DNA from: Flavobacteriaceae bacterium
GTDB taxonomy: Bacteria > Bacteroidota > Bacteroidia > Flavobacteriales > Flavobacteriaceae
Length of the DNA stretch: 64,000 nt
Direction: 5' to 3'
NCBI GenBank assembly: GCA_017857815.1
Contig: JAFMCL010000006.1
Location: 1 to 64,000 of the forward strand
The position numbers and the translations under genes are program-made. Shown here piece by piece: positions 1 to 8,218 of the stretch (its first letter is position 1; every line of letters begins with the position of its first letter). A model generated the notes under the pieces. That model was not told where the DNA came from, did not search any database, and saw only the letters and a program-made list of their open reading frames with translations.

Positions 1-1
1 T

Positions 2-115
2 AAAACCAATGAGTACATTGGTGAAAATGTAATGGCCTATGTGCCCATACCAGGGGAACAAAAAGGTTGTGTTGATTTAATGGAAGCTACAGGAGGAAAA
101 GCCTATTCTTTATAG
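2..115 (+). CDS. C-terminal fragment of an unidentified protein
   Basis: An open frame enters from the left edge and ends at a TAG at 113-115, giving 37 residues with a normal protein-like composition (ends in GGKAYSL). The codons are in keeping with the neighbouring genes, so this looks like the true 3' end of a longer gene. I do not recognise the family from so short a tail. Its stop lies tail-to-tail against the stop of the cytochrome gene on the other strand, with a 6-nt overlap. Confidence 0.6.
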   Translation, partial: KTNEYIGENVMAYVPIPGEQKGCVDLMEATGGKAYSL

Positions 116-589
116 ACTTCTAAAATATTCTGCAATAGCTCGAGTCTCGTCTTCTGTTAAATTTTGATTTAACATCATGACGTTATTGTATTCCTTAAGC
201 AATGAAATTGCAGTTGGATCTTTTTGCAACATTTCAGTAGGGTTTAGAATCATATTCATAACCCATGCTGGATTTCTACGTTCATAAATTCCTTTCATTG
301 CAGGTCCGATGAGTTTTCTTTCCGCCATGTGACAAGCCGTACATTTTTGTTTAAATATTGCCGCACCTGCTTCAACAAGTTTATCATCTATTTTAGCATC
401 AAATTTCATTGAGCTTATGGGGCCTATACCATTATTGGAAAGATCAATTGCCGTTTTTCCAGCAGCAACATTTTTAACAGGAGCTTCTTTTTGAGTTCTG
501 TTGTATTCGAATCCTTTTTTCTTTTCAGTTTTTGAGCCACAGCTAACCAAAAGTGTTGAAGTGACCAGAATAAAGATCAATTTTTTCAT
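110..589 (-). CDS. c-type cytochrome lipoprotein
   Basis: This 159-aa protein has a lipoprotein signal (hydrophobic stretch then LVSC, lipid-modified Cys17), so it should be anchored on the periplasmic face of a membrane. A single mono-haem cytochrome c domain follows: CTACH haem-binding motif at residues 83-87 (His87 as the proximal ligand) and a Met-Met pair at 138-139 that can supply the distal ligand. Residues 20-65 form a low-complexity linker. Small cytochromes of this kind shuttle electrons to terminal oxidases or periplasmic reductases. The partner is unknown, because the convergent neighbour is cut by the window edge. A TATTTTTG promoter element lies 16 nt upstream of the ATG. Confidence 0.88.
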   Translation of the reverse strand: MKKLIFILVTSTLLVSCGSKTEKKKGFEYNRTQKEAPVKNVAAGKTAIDLSNNGIGPISSMKFDAKIDDKLVEAGAAIFKQKCTACHMAERKLIGPAMKGIYERRNPAWVMNMILNPTEMLQKDPTAISLLKEYNNVMMLNQNLTEDETRAIAEYFRSL

Positions 590-605
590 GAATGATTTTA
601 GATTT

Positions 606-613
606 CAAAAATA
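606..613 (-). promoter_or_regulatory. TAnnTTTG -7 element for the cytochrome c gene
   Basis: TATTTTTG read on the minus strand, 16 nt before the ATG at 589. It is an exact match to the Bacteroidetes primary-sigma -7 consensus. No clear TTTG -33 box was seen. Confidence 0.5.
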
Positions 614-690
614 GAAAAAAAATTAGATTCACAATTAAGTTTAAATATATTTTAATAGAAAAACAGAACTTAAATTTAGTTTTGAGCCTT

Positions 691-1581
691 TTATTTTAAG
701 GAAGGTTTTTTCGAAACTAGAAAAACCCCAGATAAAGTCAAAATACAGGCGACAATTTTTATTGTATCAATAAAGTCATTTCCTGAAGCAACCGCATAGG
801 AAATCGCGATGAGGGGTTGCGCATAGGCAAAAACACCAAAAGTTGAAGCTTGTAAAGTTTTTAGGGCATAAAAAGAAAGAAGATAAGTCATGAAGGTTGT
901 CCCGACAATTACAAATCCAATTCTCCAAATGGCATCAAAAGGAAGGCTGGGGAAATCGATTTCATTAAACTCGTTAATGGAAAGCGGAAATGTGATGATG
1001 AATCCAGAAAGAAACATCCACTTCATGATGGTGACCGTCCTGTATTTTTGGGTTAAGGGCTTAATCACAATTACATAGGCAGCATAAAAACTAGAGTTCA
1101 CCATGAATAGAATATTTCCCAGTAAGATATTTGGGGCGTTTGGGGTATTCTCTTTCACTGAAATCACTAATAAGAGCGCGCCTAGAAAGCCCAATAAAAC
1201 CCCATATACTTTTCTCTTACTTATTTTTTCACCGAGAAATATGTAAGAAAGTACCAATATCATAATCGGGACAAGGGTGGCGAAAATGCCACTGTTTACA
1301 GGAGTTGAAAGCTGAAGGCCTTTGAAGAAGGACAACATGTTAATGCACATTCCCAAGAGCGATCCAACAAATATTTTCATGAAATCTCCCCGATCAATTT
1401 TTTCTTTTTTCAAGAATAAACTGATCAGCCAAAAAAGGATTGCTGCCCCAGAAAGTCGCATGAAAACAAATCCAAACGCACCAACATAATGCGGCATAAT
1501 TACTTTCGCAACGGTATGGTTTAAACCATAAATAGTGGCGGTACCCGTAGCGGCCAAAAGCGCCCAAAACCTACTGTTCAT
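691..1581 (-). CDS. EamA/DMT-family transporter
   Basis: This polytopic inner-membrane protein (296 aa from the chosen ATG) has about ten hydrophobic helices arranged as two EamA repeats of five. It belongs to the drug/metabolite transporter superfamily, whose members export amino acids, metabolites or drugs; the substrate cannot be read from sequence. An in-frame GTG at 1624-1626 would extend the protein by 15 residues, but that would overlap the upstream gene by 56 nt. The ATG at 1579-1581 (MNSRFWALL) overlaps it by only 11 nt and starts just before the first helix, so I prefer it. It is probably co-transcribed with the ArsC/Spx-like gene. The C-terminus is a short basic tail. Confidence 0.85.
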   Translation of the reverse strand: MNSRFWALLAATGTATIYGLNHTVAKVIMPHYVGAFGFVFMRLSGAAILFWLISLFLKKEKIDRGDFMKIFVGSLLGMCINMLSFFKGLQLSTPVNSGIFATLVPIMILVLSYIFLGEKISKRKVYGVLLGFLGALLLVISVKENTPNAPNILLGNILFMVNSSFYAAYVIVIKPLTQKYRTVTIMKWMFLSGFIITFPLSINEFNEIDFPSLPFDAIWRIGFVIVGTTFMTYLLSFYALKTLQASTFGVFAYAQPLIAISYAVASGNDFIDTIKIVACILTLSGVFLVSKKPSLK

Positions 1582-1927
1582 TGAGCCAGTTTCTAGCTTG
1601 TTCAATCGTGTTTTTACTGTTGCCAATAAAATATTTATTCTTATAAACCAATACAGGGCGTTTTAAAAAAGTATAATGACCTAGTAAAAGATCGCGATAA
1701 TCATCTTCGGTTAATTTTTTGTCTTTAAGGTGAGGTTGTTTTAACAGCTGCGCCCTTTTGTTTATTATAGACTCATAGCTTCCTGTAGCTTCGTATAATA
1801 GTGATAATTGTTCGGAGTTAAGCGGATGTTTTTTGATGTCAATAAGCGCTATTTCATGGGGGAGATTTAACTCTTTTTGTATTCTTTTACAAGTATCACA
1901 ACTGCTTAAATATAGAAAAAAATTCAT
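1571..1927 (-). CDS. ArsC/Spx-family thioredoxin-fold protein
   Basis: At 118 aa this has the usual length of the ArsC/Spx/YffB family. It opens directly into a beta strand followed by a CDTC motif (Cys10, Cys13), the CxxC redox position of Spx-like proteins. A KRPVLVYKNKYFIG segment near the C-terminus matches the cis-proline region typical of the family (RPV). True arsenate reductases use a single Cys with three Arg residues, whereas this CxxC form is more often an uncharacterised arsenate-reductase-like protein. No arsenic gene lies nearby, so arsenate resistance is not supported. It overlaps the downstream transporter slightly and probably forms a two-gene operon with it. Confidence 0.8.
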   Translation of the reverse strand: MNFFLYLSSCDTCKRIQKELNLPHEIALIDIKKHPLNSEQLSLLYEATGSYESIINKRAQLLKQPHLKDKKLTEDDYRDLLLGHYTFLKRPVLVYKNKYFIGNSKNTIEQARNWLNEQ

Positions 1928-1996
1928 TTTAATTGATTGACATTACAAAGTAATATCATTTTTATTTAATTGAAGACAAATTACTTTAAAATCCAA

Positions 1997-2004
1997 TACC
2001 TTTG
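1997..2004 (+). promoter_or_regulatory. TAnnTTTG -7 element for the Cys/Met PLP enzyme
   Basis: TACCTTTG lies 24 nt before the ATG at 2029. A TTG at 1970-1972 is a possible -33 box, but at 24 nt the spacing is slightly long. Confidence 0.5.
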
Positions 2005-2028
2005 TAGTGTTTATAAAAACTCATTTTG

Positions 2029-3180
2029 ATGATGAAGAAGCTTAGATTTAATAGCGCGACAATACACGGAGGTCAATCTCCTGATCCTGCATATGGAGCA
2101 GTAATGCCTCCCATTTATCAAACCTCTACCTATGCACAAAGCAGCCCAGGAGATCATAAAGGCTTTGAATACAGCCGAACGCACAACCCCACACGGTCAG
2201 CTTTGGAGCGATCAATAGCCAGTATTGAAAACGGTCAACATGGCTTGACTTATGCTTCGGGACTTGCCGCTATGGATGCAGTAATGAAGCTATTTAGCCC
2301 TGGGGATGAGATAATTTCGACAAACGATTTATACGGAGGCTCTTATCGTCTTTTTACTAAAATATTTGAGAATTACGGACTAAAATTCCATTTTGTAGAC
2401 ATGCAAGATTCAAACCATGTTGCAAAATATGTAAATGAAAATACAAAACTTATTTGGGTAGAAACTCCAACCAATCCGATGATGAATATCATCGATATCA
2501 AAGGAATGGCTGCCTTAGCAAAGTTAAAGAATGTTCTTTTAGCGGTGGACAATACATTCGCTTCTCCCTATCTTCAACAACCACTAGATTTGGGAGCCGA
2601 TATTGTAATGCACTCTGCCACCAAATTCATTGCAGGTCACAGTGATGTGGTTCTTGGATTGTTGGTCGTAAACGATGATGATTTACAAGAAAAACTTGCC
2701 TTTATACAGAATGCCAGTGGAGCGATTCCAGGACCGATGGATAGTTTTTTAACCCTTAGGGGAATCAAAACTTTACACGTCAGAATGCAAAGACATTCTG
2801 AAAATGGAGCTGCAATTGCCAACTATTTAAACCAACATTCTAAAATTGGAAAAGTATATTGGCCAGGTTTTGAATCCCATCCAAACCACCAAATTGCTAA
2901 AGACCAAATGAATGATTTTGGTGGGATGGTTTCCTTTGTTCCTAAAGGAGGCGACCTTGCTACTGCAATAAAAATTGTTGAAAAAATTAAAGTCTTCACG
3001 CTTGCCGAATCCTTAGGTGGTGTGGAGAGTTTGGCGGGGCATCCTGCCAGCATGACACATGCTTCTATTCCAAAAGAGGAACGAGAAAAAAGTGGTGTTG
3101 TTGATGGATTAATTAGATTAAGTGTCGGAATTGAGGATGTGCAGGATTTGATTGAAGACCTAGAACAAGCCATCGGGTAA
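2029..3180 (+). CDS. metB: Cystathionine gamma-synthase/lyase-type PLP enzyme
   Basis: This cytosolic pyridoxal-phosphate enzyme of the Cys/Met metabolism family is about 383 aa, the usual length. Visible motifs from the ATG at 2029 are YSR at 48-50 (cofactor phosphate contacts from the neighbouring subunit), DNT at 174-176 (Asp174 for the PLP ring nitrogen) and SATKF with the Schiff-base lysine at about 199. SLGGVESL and the HASIP segment are near the C-terminus. The family interconverts cysteine, cystathionine and homocysteine. Gamma-synthase, gamma-lyase and beta-lyase cannot be separated reliably from sequence, so the symbol is tentative. An in-frame TTG at 2026 and a second ATG at 2032 are alternative starts. 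lpxH follows after 21 nt. Confidence 0.85.
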   Translation: MMKKLRFNSATIHGGQSPDPAYGAVMPPIYQTSTYAQSSPGDHKGFEYSRTHNPTRSALERSIASIENGQHGLTYASGLAAMDAVMKLFSPGDEIISTNDLYGGSYRLFTKIFENYGLKFHFVDMQDSNHVAKYVNENTKLIWVETPTNPMMNIIDIKGMAALAKLKNVLLAVDNTFASPYLQQPLDLGADIVMHSATKFIAGHSDVVLGLLVVNDDDLQEKLAFIQNASGAIPGPMDSFLTLRGIKTLHVRMQRHSENGAAIANYLNQHSKIGKVYWPGFESHPNHQIAKDQMNDFGGMVSFVPKGGDLATAIKIVEKIKVFTLAESLGGVESLAGHPASMTHASIPKEEREKSGVVDGLIRLSVGIEDVQDLIEDLEQAIG

Positions 3181-3201
3181 TAATTCCCAGACGTGTTAAA
3201 A

Positions 3202-3963
3202 ATGGAACTCCAAAAGAACAAAAAAATATATTTCTCCTCTGACAATCACTTGGGAGCGCCCAACGATGAGGAAAGTCGCTTAAGAGAGAAAAACTTTATT
3301 GCTTGGTTAGAGCATGTCCGAAAAGATGCTCAAGCAATTTATTTATTAGGAGATCTTTTTGATTTTTGGTTTGAATACAAAACAGTAGTCCCAAAAGGCT
3401 TTGTCAGGGTTCTCAGTAAGCTTGCAGAAATTGTAGATTCAGGAATTCCGATTGTTTTTTTTGTGGGAAATCACGACATGTGGATGGACGATTATTTCCA
3501 AAAAGAATTGGGCATAACAGTACACTTCAAACCCATCGAGTTAAACATAGATAAAACCTCTTTTTTTATTGGGCATGGAGATGGTTTGGGACCTGGTGAT
3601 AAAGGGTACAAAAGAATGAAAAAACTATTTACGAATTCTTTTGCAAAAACGCTTTACCGTTGGATACATCCTGATTTGGGGATGCGTCTTGGAAAACGAC
3701 TTTCCATTAAAAACAAGCTCATTTCAGGAAAAGAAGATATTAAGTTTTTAGGGGAGGAAAAAGAATGGTTGGCAATCTACAGTAGGCGAAAACTCAAAGA
3801 AAAGCATTTCGACTATTTTATATTTGGTCACCGCCATTTACCTTTAGAAATCGAATTAGAAAAAAACTCAAAATATATAAATCTTGGCGATTGGATTACT
3901 TACTTCACTTATGGAGTATTCGATGGTAATTCCGTGGAACTAAAAACTTGGAAAAACAACTAA
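3202..3963 (+). CDS. lpxH: UDP-2,3-diacylglucosamine diphosphatase (LpxH)
   Basis: LpxH cleaves UDP-2,3-diacylglucosamine to lipid X plus UMP, the fourth step of lipid A synthesis, at the inner face of the cytoplasmic membrane. The calcineurin-type metallophosphatase core is complete: DNH at 14-16, GDLFDFW at 50-56, GNHD at 89-92, GHGD at 124-127 and a GHRH near residue 204, which together supply the two-metal ligands. The 253-aa length fits. A GTG at 3193 is in frame, but the ATG at 3202 gives a conventional N-terminus. It sits between the PLP enzyme and hflX on the same strand with tiny gaps, so a shared transcript is likely although the functions differ. Confidence 0.88.
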   Translation: MELQKNKKIYFSSDNHLGAPNDEESRLREKNFIAWLEHVRKDAQAIYLLGDLFDFWFEYKTVVPKGFVRVLSKLAEIVDSGIPIVFFVGNHDMWMDDYFQKELGITVHFKPIELNIDKTSFFIGHGDGLGPGDKGYKRMKKLFTNSFAKTLYRWIHPDLGMRLGKRLSIKNKLISGKEDIKFLGEEKEWLAIYSRRKLKEKHFDYFIFGHRHLPLEIELEKNSKYINLGDWITYFTYGVFDGNSVELKTWKNN

Positions 3964-3967
3964 TTCT

Positions 3968-5182
3968 ATGATTGAAGAAAAATCTTTTGAGTTAGAAAAA
4001 ACAGTTTTAGTAGGGATTATAAACAACAACCAAGACGAGGTTAAATCTAAAGAATATCTTGATGAGTTAGAGTTTCTGGTTCACACCGCAGGCGGTGTTG
4101 TATTAAAAAGATTTGTTCAAAAAATGCAATCCTCCAACCCCAAAACGTTTATTGGGTCGGGTAAAATTAGAGATGTAGAAGCTTATGGTGATGAAAACGA
4201 AATCACCACAGTCGTTTTTGATGACGAACTGACCCCAGCCCAACAAGGAAATATCGAAAAAATATTACGATGCAAGATTCTTGATCGTACCGGACTGATT
4301 CTCGATATTTTTGCTCAAAGAGCTCAAACTAGCTACGCCAGAACACAGGTTGAGTTGGCGCAATACCAGTATTTACTTCCTCGCCTCAAGGGACTTTGGA
4401 CGCACCTTGAAAGACAAAAAGGAGGAATTGGAATGCGGGGACCTGGAGAAACCGAAATTGAGACTGATAGAAGAATTGTTCGGGATAAGATTACATTATT
4501 AAAAAAGAAATTGGTCACCATTGACCGTCAAATGTCAACTCAAAGAGGAAACCGAGGGGCCTTGGTTCGGGTAGCTTTGGTGGGATATACCAATGTAGGA
4601 AAATCTACCTTAATGAATGTCATCGCTAAGAGCGATGTCTTTGCAGAAAATAAACTTTTTGCGACGCTAGACACCACCGTTAGAAAAGTTGTCATCGGAA
4701 ATCTCCCTTTTCTTTTGAGTGACACCGTTGGGTTTATCCGTAAACTTCCCACCCAATTGGTGGAATCGTTTAAAGGTACTTTGGATGAGGTACAAGAAGC
4801 AGACTTACTCCTTCATGTAGTGGACATTTCGCACCCTAATTTTGAAGAGCATATTGAGTCAGTAAATCAGATTTTGAGTGACATTAAAAGTTTCGATAAA
4901 CCTACGCTGATGGTTTTCAATAAGATTGACGCTTATAATGCAGCTCCTTGGGATGATACAGAATTGATAGAACAACGCTCTGAAAAACACTATTCTCTTG
5001 AGGAGTGGCAAAAAACTTGGATGCATAAGGGTAATGGAAATGCACTTTTTATTTCCGCTTTAAGTAAAGAAAATCTTGAACAGTTTAGGAAACGAGTTTA
5101 TGCCGATATTAGGGACATTCACGTTACCCGATTCCCCTACAACCAGTTCCTCTATCCCGAAGGATTGGACCAGATGCAATAG
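3968..5182 (+). CDS. hflX: GTPase HflX
   Basis: HflX is a translation-associated GTPase that binds the 50S subunit and splits stalled or hibernating ribosomes. The 404-aa protein has the HflX N-terminal nucleotide-binding domain (residues 10-190, including FIGSGK and the glycine-rich GGIGMRGPGETEIETDRR region that defines the family). The G domain follows: G1 GYTNVGKST at 206-214, DTVGFI (G3) and NKID (G4). It starts 4 nt after lpxH. No clean terminator follows it; only a weak CAAGC/GCTTG pairing is seen around 5220-5255. Confidence 0.95.
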   Translation: MIEEKSFELEKTVLVGIINNNQDEVKSKEYLDELEFLVHTAGGVVLKRFVQKMQSSNPKTFIGSGKIRDVEAYGDENEITTVVFDDELTPAQQGNIEKILRCKILDRTGLILDIFAQRAQTSYARTQVELAQYQYLLPRLKGLWTHLERQKGGIGMRGPGETEIETDRRIVRDKITLLKKKLVTIDRQMSTQRGNRGALVRVALVGYTNVGKSTLMNVIAKSDVFAENKLFATLDTTVRKVVIGNLPFLLSDTVGFIRKLPTQLVESFKGTLDEVQEADLLLHVVDISHPNFEEHIESVNQILSDIKSFDKPTLMVFNKIDAYNAAPWDDTELIEQRSEKHYSLEEWQKTWMHKGNGNALFISALSKENLEQFRKRVYADIRDIHVTRFPYNQFLYPEGLDQMQ

Positions 5183-5718
5183 ATTCTTTATTGAGAATTA
5201 TATTTTAGTAGGAAAACACGCACAAGCCGTAATATCCCGAAAAGCTTGCTTTTACTTTAAAAAGCTTATGTTTTAGATTCACTTTTTTCTTTTAGAATAC
5301 ATTGTATTGCAATTCGAAACTAGATATCTGCTTCCTTTTTTATCAAGTTTGTAACTCAAGGAGGATACAAAAAAAGGTTTATCAGGCTGTTATTTCCCTT
5401 GCTTTCTTTAGCGCTAAAACTGTATAAAATTATTTTTTCAAAACAAGCAAATGAATTTGGATTCATAGTTTCAAAAGGCAAAAATTTGAAGCCTTGGTTG
5501 GAGGGAGGGTTGGAAGATCCCAAACTAAACCTTGAATATATTAGGGAGAAGTATGTTACCCAATTATAATATAATATTCTTCTTATTAGGCCATTATTGT
5601 CCTCACAAGTCTTTTATTTACTCACTTTGTTCTTCTTGACCTTGCGCAATGGTTCCTTTTTATAATTTTTAATACATTGTACGAATATTAACTCAACCTT
5701 ATTTTAATTAATTAAAAA
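5183..5718. other. Gene-poor 536-bp interval between hflX and the fucosidase gene
   Basis: This is the longest stretch in the window without a convincing gene. It is AT-rich with several A- and T-runs, no tRNA fold and no clear intrinsic terminator. The plus strand contains one orphan open frame (listed separately). The last 150 bp before the fucosidase ATG would be expected to carry its promoter, but I see no exact TAnnTTTG element there. I found no long inverted repeats or insertion-sequence ends. Confidence 0.6.
5324..5569 (+). pseudogene. Orphan open frame, possible gene remnant
   Basis: Eighty-two codons are open between an in-frame TAG at 5321-5323 and the TAA at 5567-5569, with no ATG anywhere in the frame. 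The translation is protein-like in its second half: basic and hydrophobic at first, then containing GFIVSKGK and ending in EKYVTQL. This suggests the decayed 3' end of a former gene rather than random sequence. I do not recognise the family. In such AT-rich DNA an 82-codon open run is uncommon but can arise by chance. The lack of a start and the surrounding gene desert argue against a working gene. Confidence 0.3.
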
Positions 5719-7089
5719 ATGAAAAAGATAATTCTCCTTATCGCTATTTATTTGGTTTCAAACGCAATAAATGCACAACAGAAAAAGATTTGGGATGAAA
5801 CCAAAGAAGAAAAAACGGAGCGACTTGCCTGGTGGACCAACGACCGTTTTGGAATGTTTATTCATTGGGGATCTTATTCTTTAGCGGGCAGACACGAGTG
5901 GGTTAAGAAATACGAAGGAATCGATGATGTGGACTATAAGAAGTACTTCGATAATTTCAATCCAGATTTATACAATCCCAGAGAATGGGCAAAATTGGCC
6001 AAAGCTGCTGGAATGAAGTATGCAGTAATCACAACCAAACATCATGAAGGTTTTACATTGTTTGATTCTGATTTCACAGAATATAATGTAACAAACACTC
6101 CTTATGGAAGAGATGCTCTCAAAGAATGGGTCAATGCTTTTAGAGAAGAAGGTTTGAAAATCGGGTTTTATTATTCATTGATTGATTGGCATCATCCCGA
6201 ATATACAATCGACAGGGTTCACCCCTTAAAGCCAAAAAACAAAGAAGATTATAAGGCACTAAATAAAGAAAGGGACATGTCCGTTTATCGAGAATACTTG
6301 ATGAACCAGGTGACGGAAATATTGACCAATTATGGAAAAGTTGACATGTTATGGCTAGACTATTCTTTTCCCAATGGAGACGATGGTAAAGGACGTGAAG
6401 ACTGGGGTTCAATTGAGCTCATAAAAAAGGTTCGAAAGCTTCAGCCTGAGATCATCGTAAACGACAGACTTGATTTAAAAGAATATTGGGGTGGATGGGA
6501 TTTCACAACGCCTGAACAGTTTAAAGTTAAAGAATGGCCCACCTACGATGGAGAAAAAATCCCTTGGGAAACTTGCCAAACTTTTAGTGGTTCTTGGGGG
6601 TATTATCGAGATGAACTTAAATGGAAGGACAATAAACAATTGCTGGTTTTGTTGATAGAATCGGTAAGTAAAGGAGGGAATCTTTTGCTTAATGTAGGCC
6701 CTACTGGAAGAGGGACCATCGATTATCGAGCAGAGAATGCATTATCTGAAATTGGCGACTGGATGAGGTTCAATAATAGGGCCATTTACGGTTGTACTCA
6801 AGCTCCTGAAGCTTTTGAGGTTCCAGACAATTCATTGCTGACTTATAATCCTGAGACAAATAGGCTCTACATTCATTTGCTAGATTATCCGCTTCAGAAT
6901 TTCACCCTGAAAGGAATGAAAGGAAAAATTAAATACACACAGTTTTTACATGATGCTTCAGAAATAAAAATCTCAAATCCAGTGGGACATTGGATTAAGG
7001 AGGAAGTGGGTGAAGGAGATGTAAATTTAGTTTTACCGGTTACCAAGCCTCCAGTTGAAGTACCTGTGATAGAGGTATTTTTAAAATAA
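5719..7089 (+). CDS. Secreted alpha-L-fucosidase (GH29)
   Basis: This 456-aa glycoside hydrolase family 29 enzyme removes alpha-L-fucose from the ends of glycans. A Sec signal peptide (residues 1-19, ending NAQ) sends it to the periplasm or outer membrane. The catalytic TIM barrel shows FGMFIHWG at 44-51, TTKHHEGF at 105-112 and the family nucleophile in LWLDYS (Asp214); NVGPTGRG at about 335-342 closes the barrel. A beta-sandwich C-terminal domain follows from about residue 370. No SusC/SusD pair, sulfatase or fucose catabolic gene lies beside it, so it is not part of an evident polysaccharide-utilisation locus. The gene is convergent with the nuclease gene downstream (39-nt gap). Confidence 0.92.
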   Translation: MKKIILLIAIYLVSNAINAQQKKIWDETKEEKTERLAWWTNDRFGMFIHWGSYSLAGRHEWVKKYEGIDDVDYKKYFDNFNPDLYNPREWAKLAKAAGMKYAVITTKHHEGFTLFDSDFTEYNVTNTPYGRDALKEWVNAFREEGLKIGFYYSLIDWHHPEYTIDRVHPLKPKNKEDYKALNKERDMSVYREYLMNQVTEILTNYGKVDMLWLDYSFPNGDDGKGREDWGSIELIKKVRKLQPEIIVNDRLDLKEYWGGWDFTTPEQFKVKEWPTYDGEKIPWETCQTFSGSWGYYRDELKWKDNKQLLVLLIESVSKGGNLLLNVGPTGRGTIDYRAENALSEIGDWMRFNNRAIYGCTQAPEAFEVPDNSLLTYNPETNRLYIHLLDYPLQNFTLKGMKGKIKYTQFLHDASEIKISNPVGHWIKEEVGEGDVNLVLPVTKPPVEVPVIEVFLK

Positions 7090-7128
7090 ATTGATTTTAA
7101 ACATAGGGGTTGAAGTATTTGATTTTGT

Positions 7129-8163
7129 TTAATTAACAACTTTAGCAATCACCATATAAACAGGAAAATGATCGGAATATCCTTTTAAAGAATTACCCGT
7201 AATTTGATTTCTAAAAGGATAACCTTTATATTTCCCTTTTGGATTTTTTAAATAATCAGGATTATAAATCTTTGTATTTAAAAAAAATGCTCCTTCTTTT
7301 GTAAGCCAGTTTTTAGAAATTAAAATCTGATCAAATAAAAACCACCGATCGCGATAGGCCAAACTCCCCAATCCCATTTTTTGCATGTACTCCATCGGGT
7401 TAAACAATGGCTTAGATATTTTTTTTTCATAATAAGAACTCTGCTTTGAAAGAAGTTTCAAACTATTATTGTTTGGGTTGTCATTAAAATCACCCATGCT
7501 AATGATTTTAGCATCAGCTTGAAGACGTTGAAGAGAATCAATGATTTTACGTTGCAGCTTTCCAGCTGCCATCCTGCTGGATTCACTTCTTCTTTGACCA
7601 CCTCGCCTTGAAGGCCAATGGTTGACCAAAACATGAATTTCTTCCTCTTCAAGCCATCCGCTAACGACCAATTGATCTCTCGTATACCTTCTTCTATTGG
7701 TTTTCCCATCATAAAGCAAAAGGGGATACTTTTTCACCGATGAAGGAATAAAAAATCTTTTTTGATAAAGTAGGGCGACATCAATTCCTCTTGCATCTGG
7801 GGAGTCAAAATGAATAATGCCGTAATCCTGCTTTGAAAGATTCTTATTTGCAATCAATTTTTTTAGAACCCTAATGTTTTCTACCTCAGCCACTCCCAAG
7901 AGAAGAGGGGCTTTGTGTGTTTCTTTTTTCCCGATTTCCGAAATAACACTTGCCAAATGGTCAATTTTTTGATTTAACAATTCTTCATTCCAACCAAGTC
8001 TTCCAGCTGGAGTATAATCACCATCAATAGTTTTTGGATTGTCCTCGGGATCAAATAAATTTTCAAGATTGTAAAATGCTATGGTATGAAGGTGGGCTTC
8101 TTGAGATTGAATTTTGTTCATAAAAAGAAGAAGAACCAACAAAATAAAAAGAAACTTTTTCAC
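7129..8163 (-). CDS. Secreted endonuclease/exonuclease/phosphatase-family enzyme
   Basis: This 344-aa metal-dependent phosphodiesterase has the EEP (DNase I-like) fold and a signal peptide (MKKFLFILLVLLLFMNK..., cut near residue 20), so it acts outside the cytoplasm. The catalytic positions are present: Asn32 in YNLENLF, Glu93 in VAEVEN, NHWPSRRGG with His182, GDFND at 224-228 and the terminal SDH at 330-332. The NHWPSR motif groups it with secreted bacterial nucleases rather than inositol phosphatases, but the substrate is not proven. It is divergent from the TonB receptor gene (55 nt between start codons), and the DUF5689 lipoprotein follows that receptor. The arrangement suggests a common uptake function. 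Confidence 0.85.
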   Translation of the reverse strand: MKKFLFILLVLLLFMNKIQSQEAHLHTIAFYNLENLFDPEDNPKTIDGDYTPAGRLGWNEELLNQKIDHLASVISEIGKKETHKAPLLLGVAEVENIRVLKKLIANKNLSKQDYGIIHFDSPDARGIDVALLYQKRFFIPSSVKKYPLLLYDGKTNRRRYTRDQLVVSGWLEEEEIHVLVNHWPSRRGGQRRSESSRMAAGKLQRKIIDSLQRLQADAKIISMGDFNDNPNNNSLKLLSKQSSYYEKKISKPLFNPMEYMQKMGLGSLAYRDRWFLFDQILISKNWLTKEGAFFLNTKIYNPDYLKNPKGKYKGYPFRNQITGNSLKGYSDHFPVYMVIAKVVN

Positions 8164-8218
8164 AATAAAATAGGAATTATTAATTTAATGCTACCCACGA
8201 ATAACAAACTCTTAGTTC

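Noticed and set aside
1571-1927. ArsC-like gene as evidence of an arsenic-resistance locus
   Set aside because: It has a CxxC Spx-like site and no arsenic-resistance neighbours, so I call only the fold.
5076-5276. 66-codon plus-strand frame overlapping the end of hflX
   Set aside because: It overlaps the clear hflX C-terminus out of frame and has no family-like features.
5200-5280. AAGCTT-containing inverted repeats after hflX as a terminator
   Set aside because: The stems are short (five to six pairs) with either a two-nt or a 16-nt loop, and no T-run follows.
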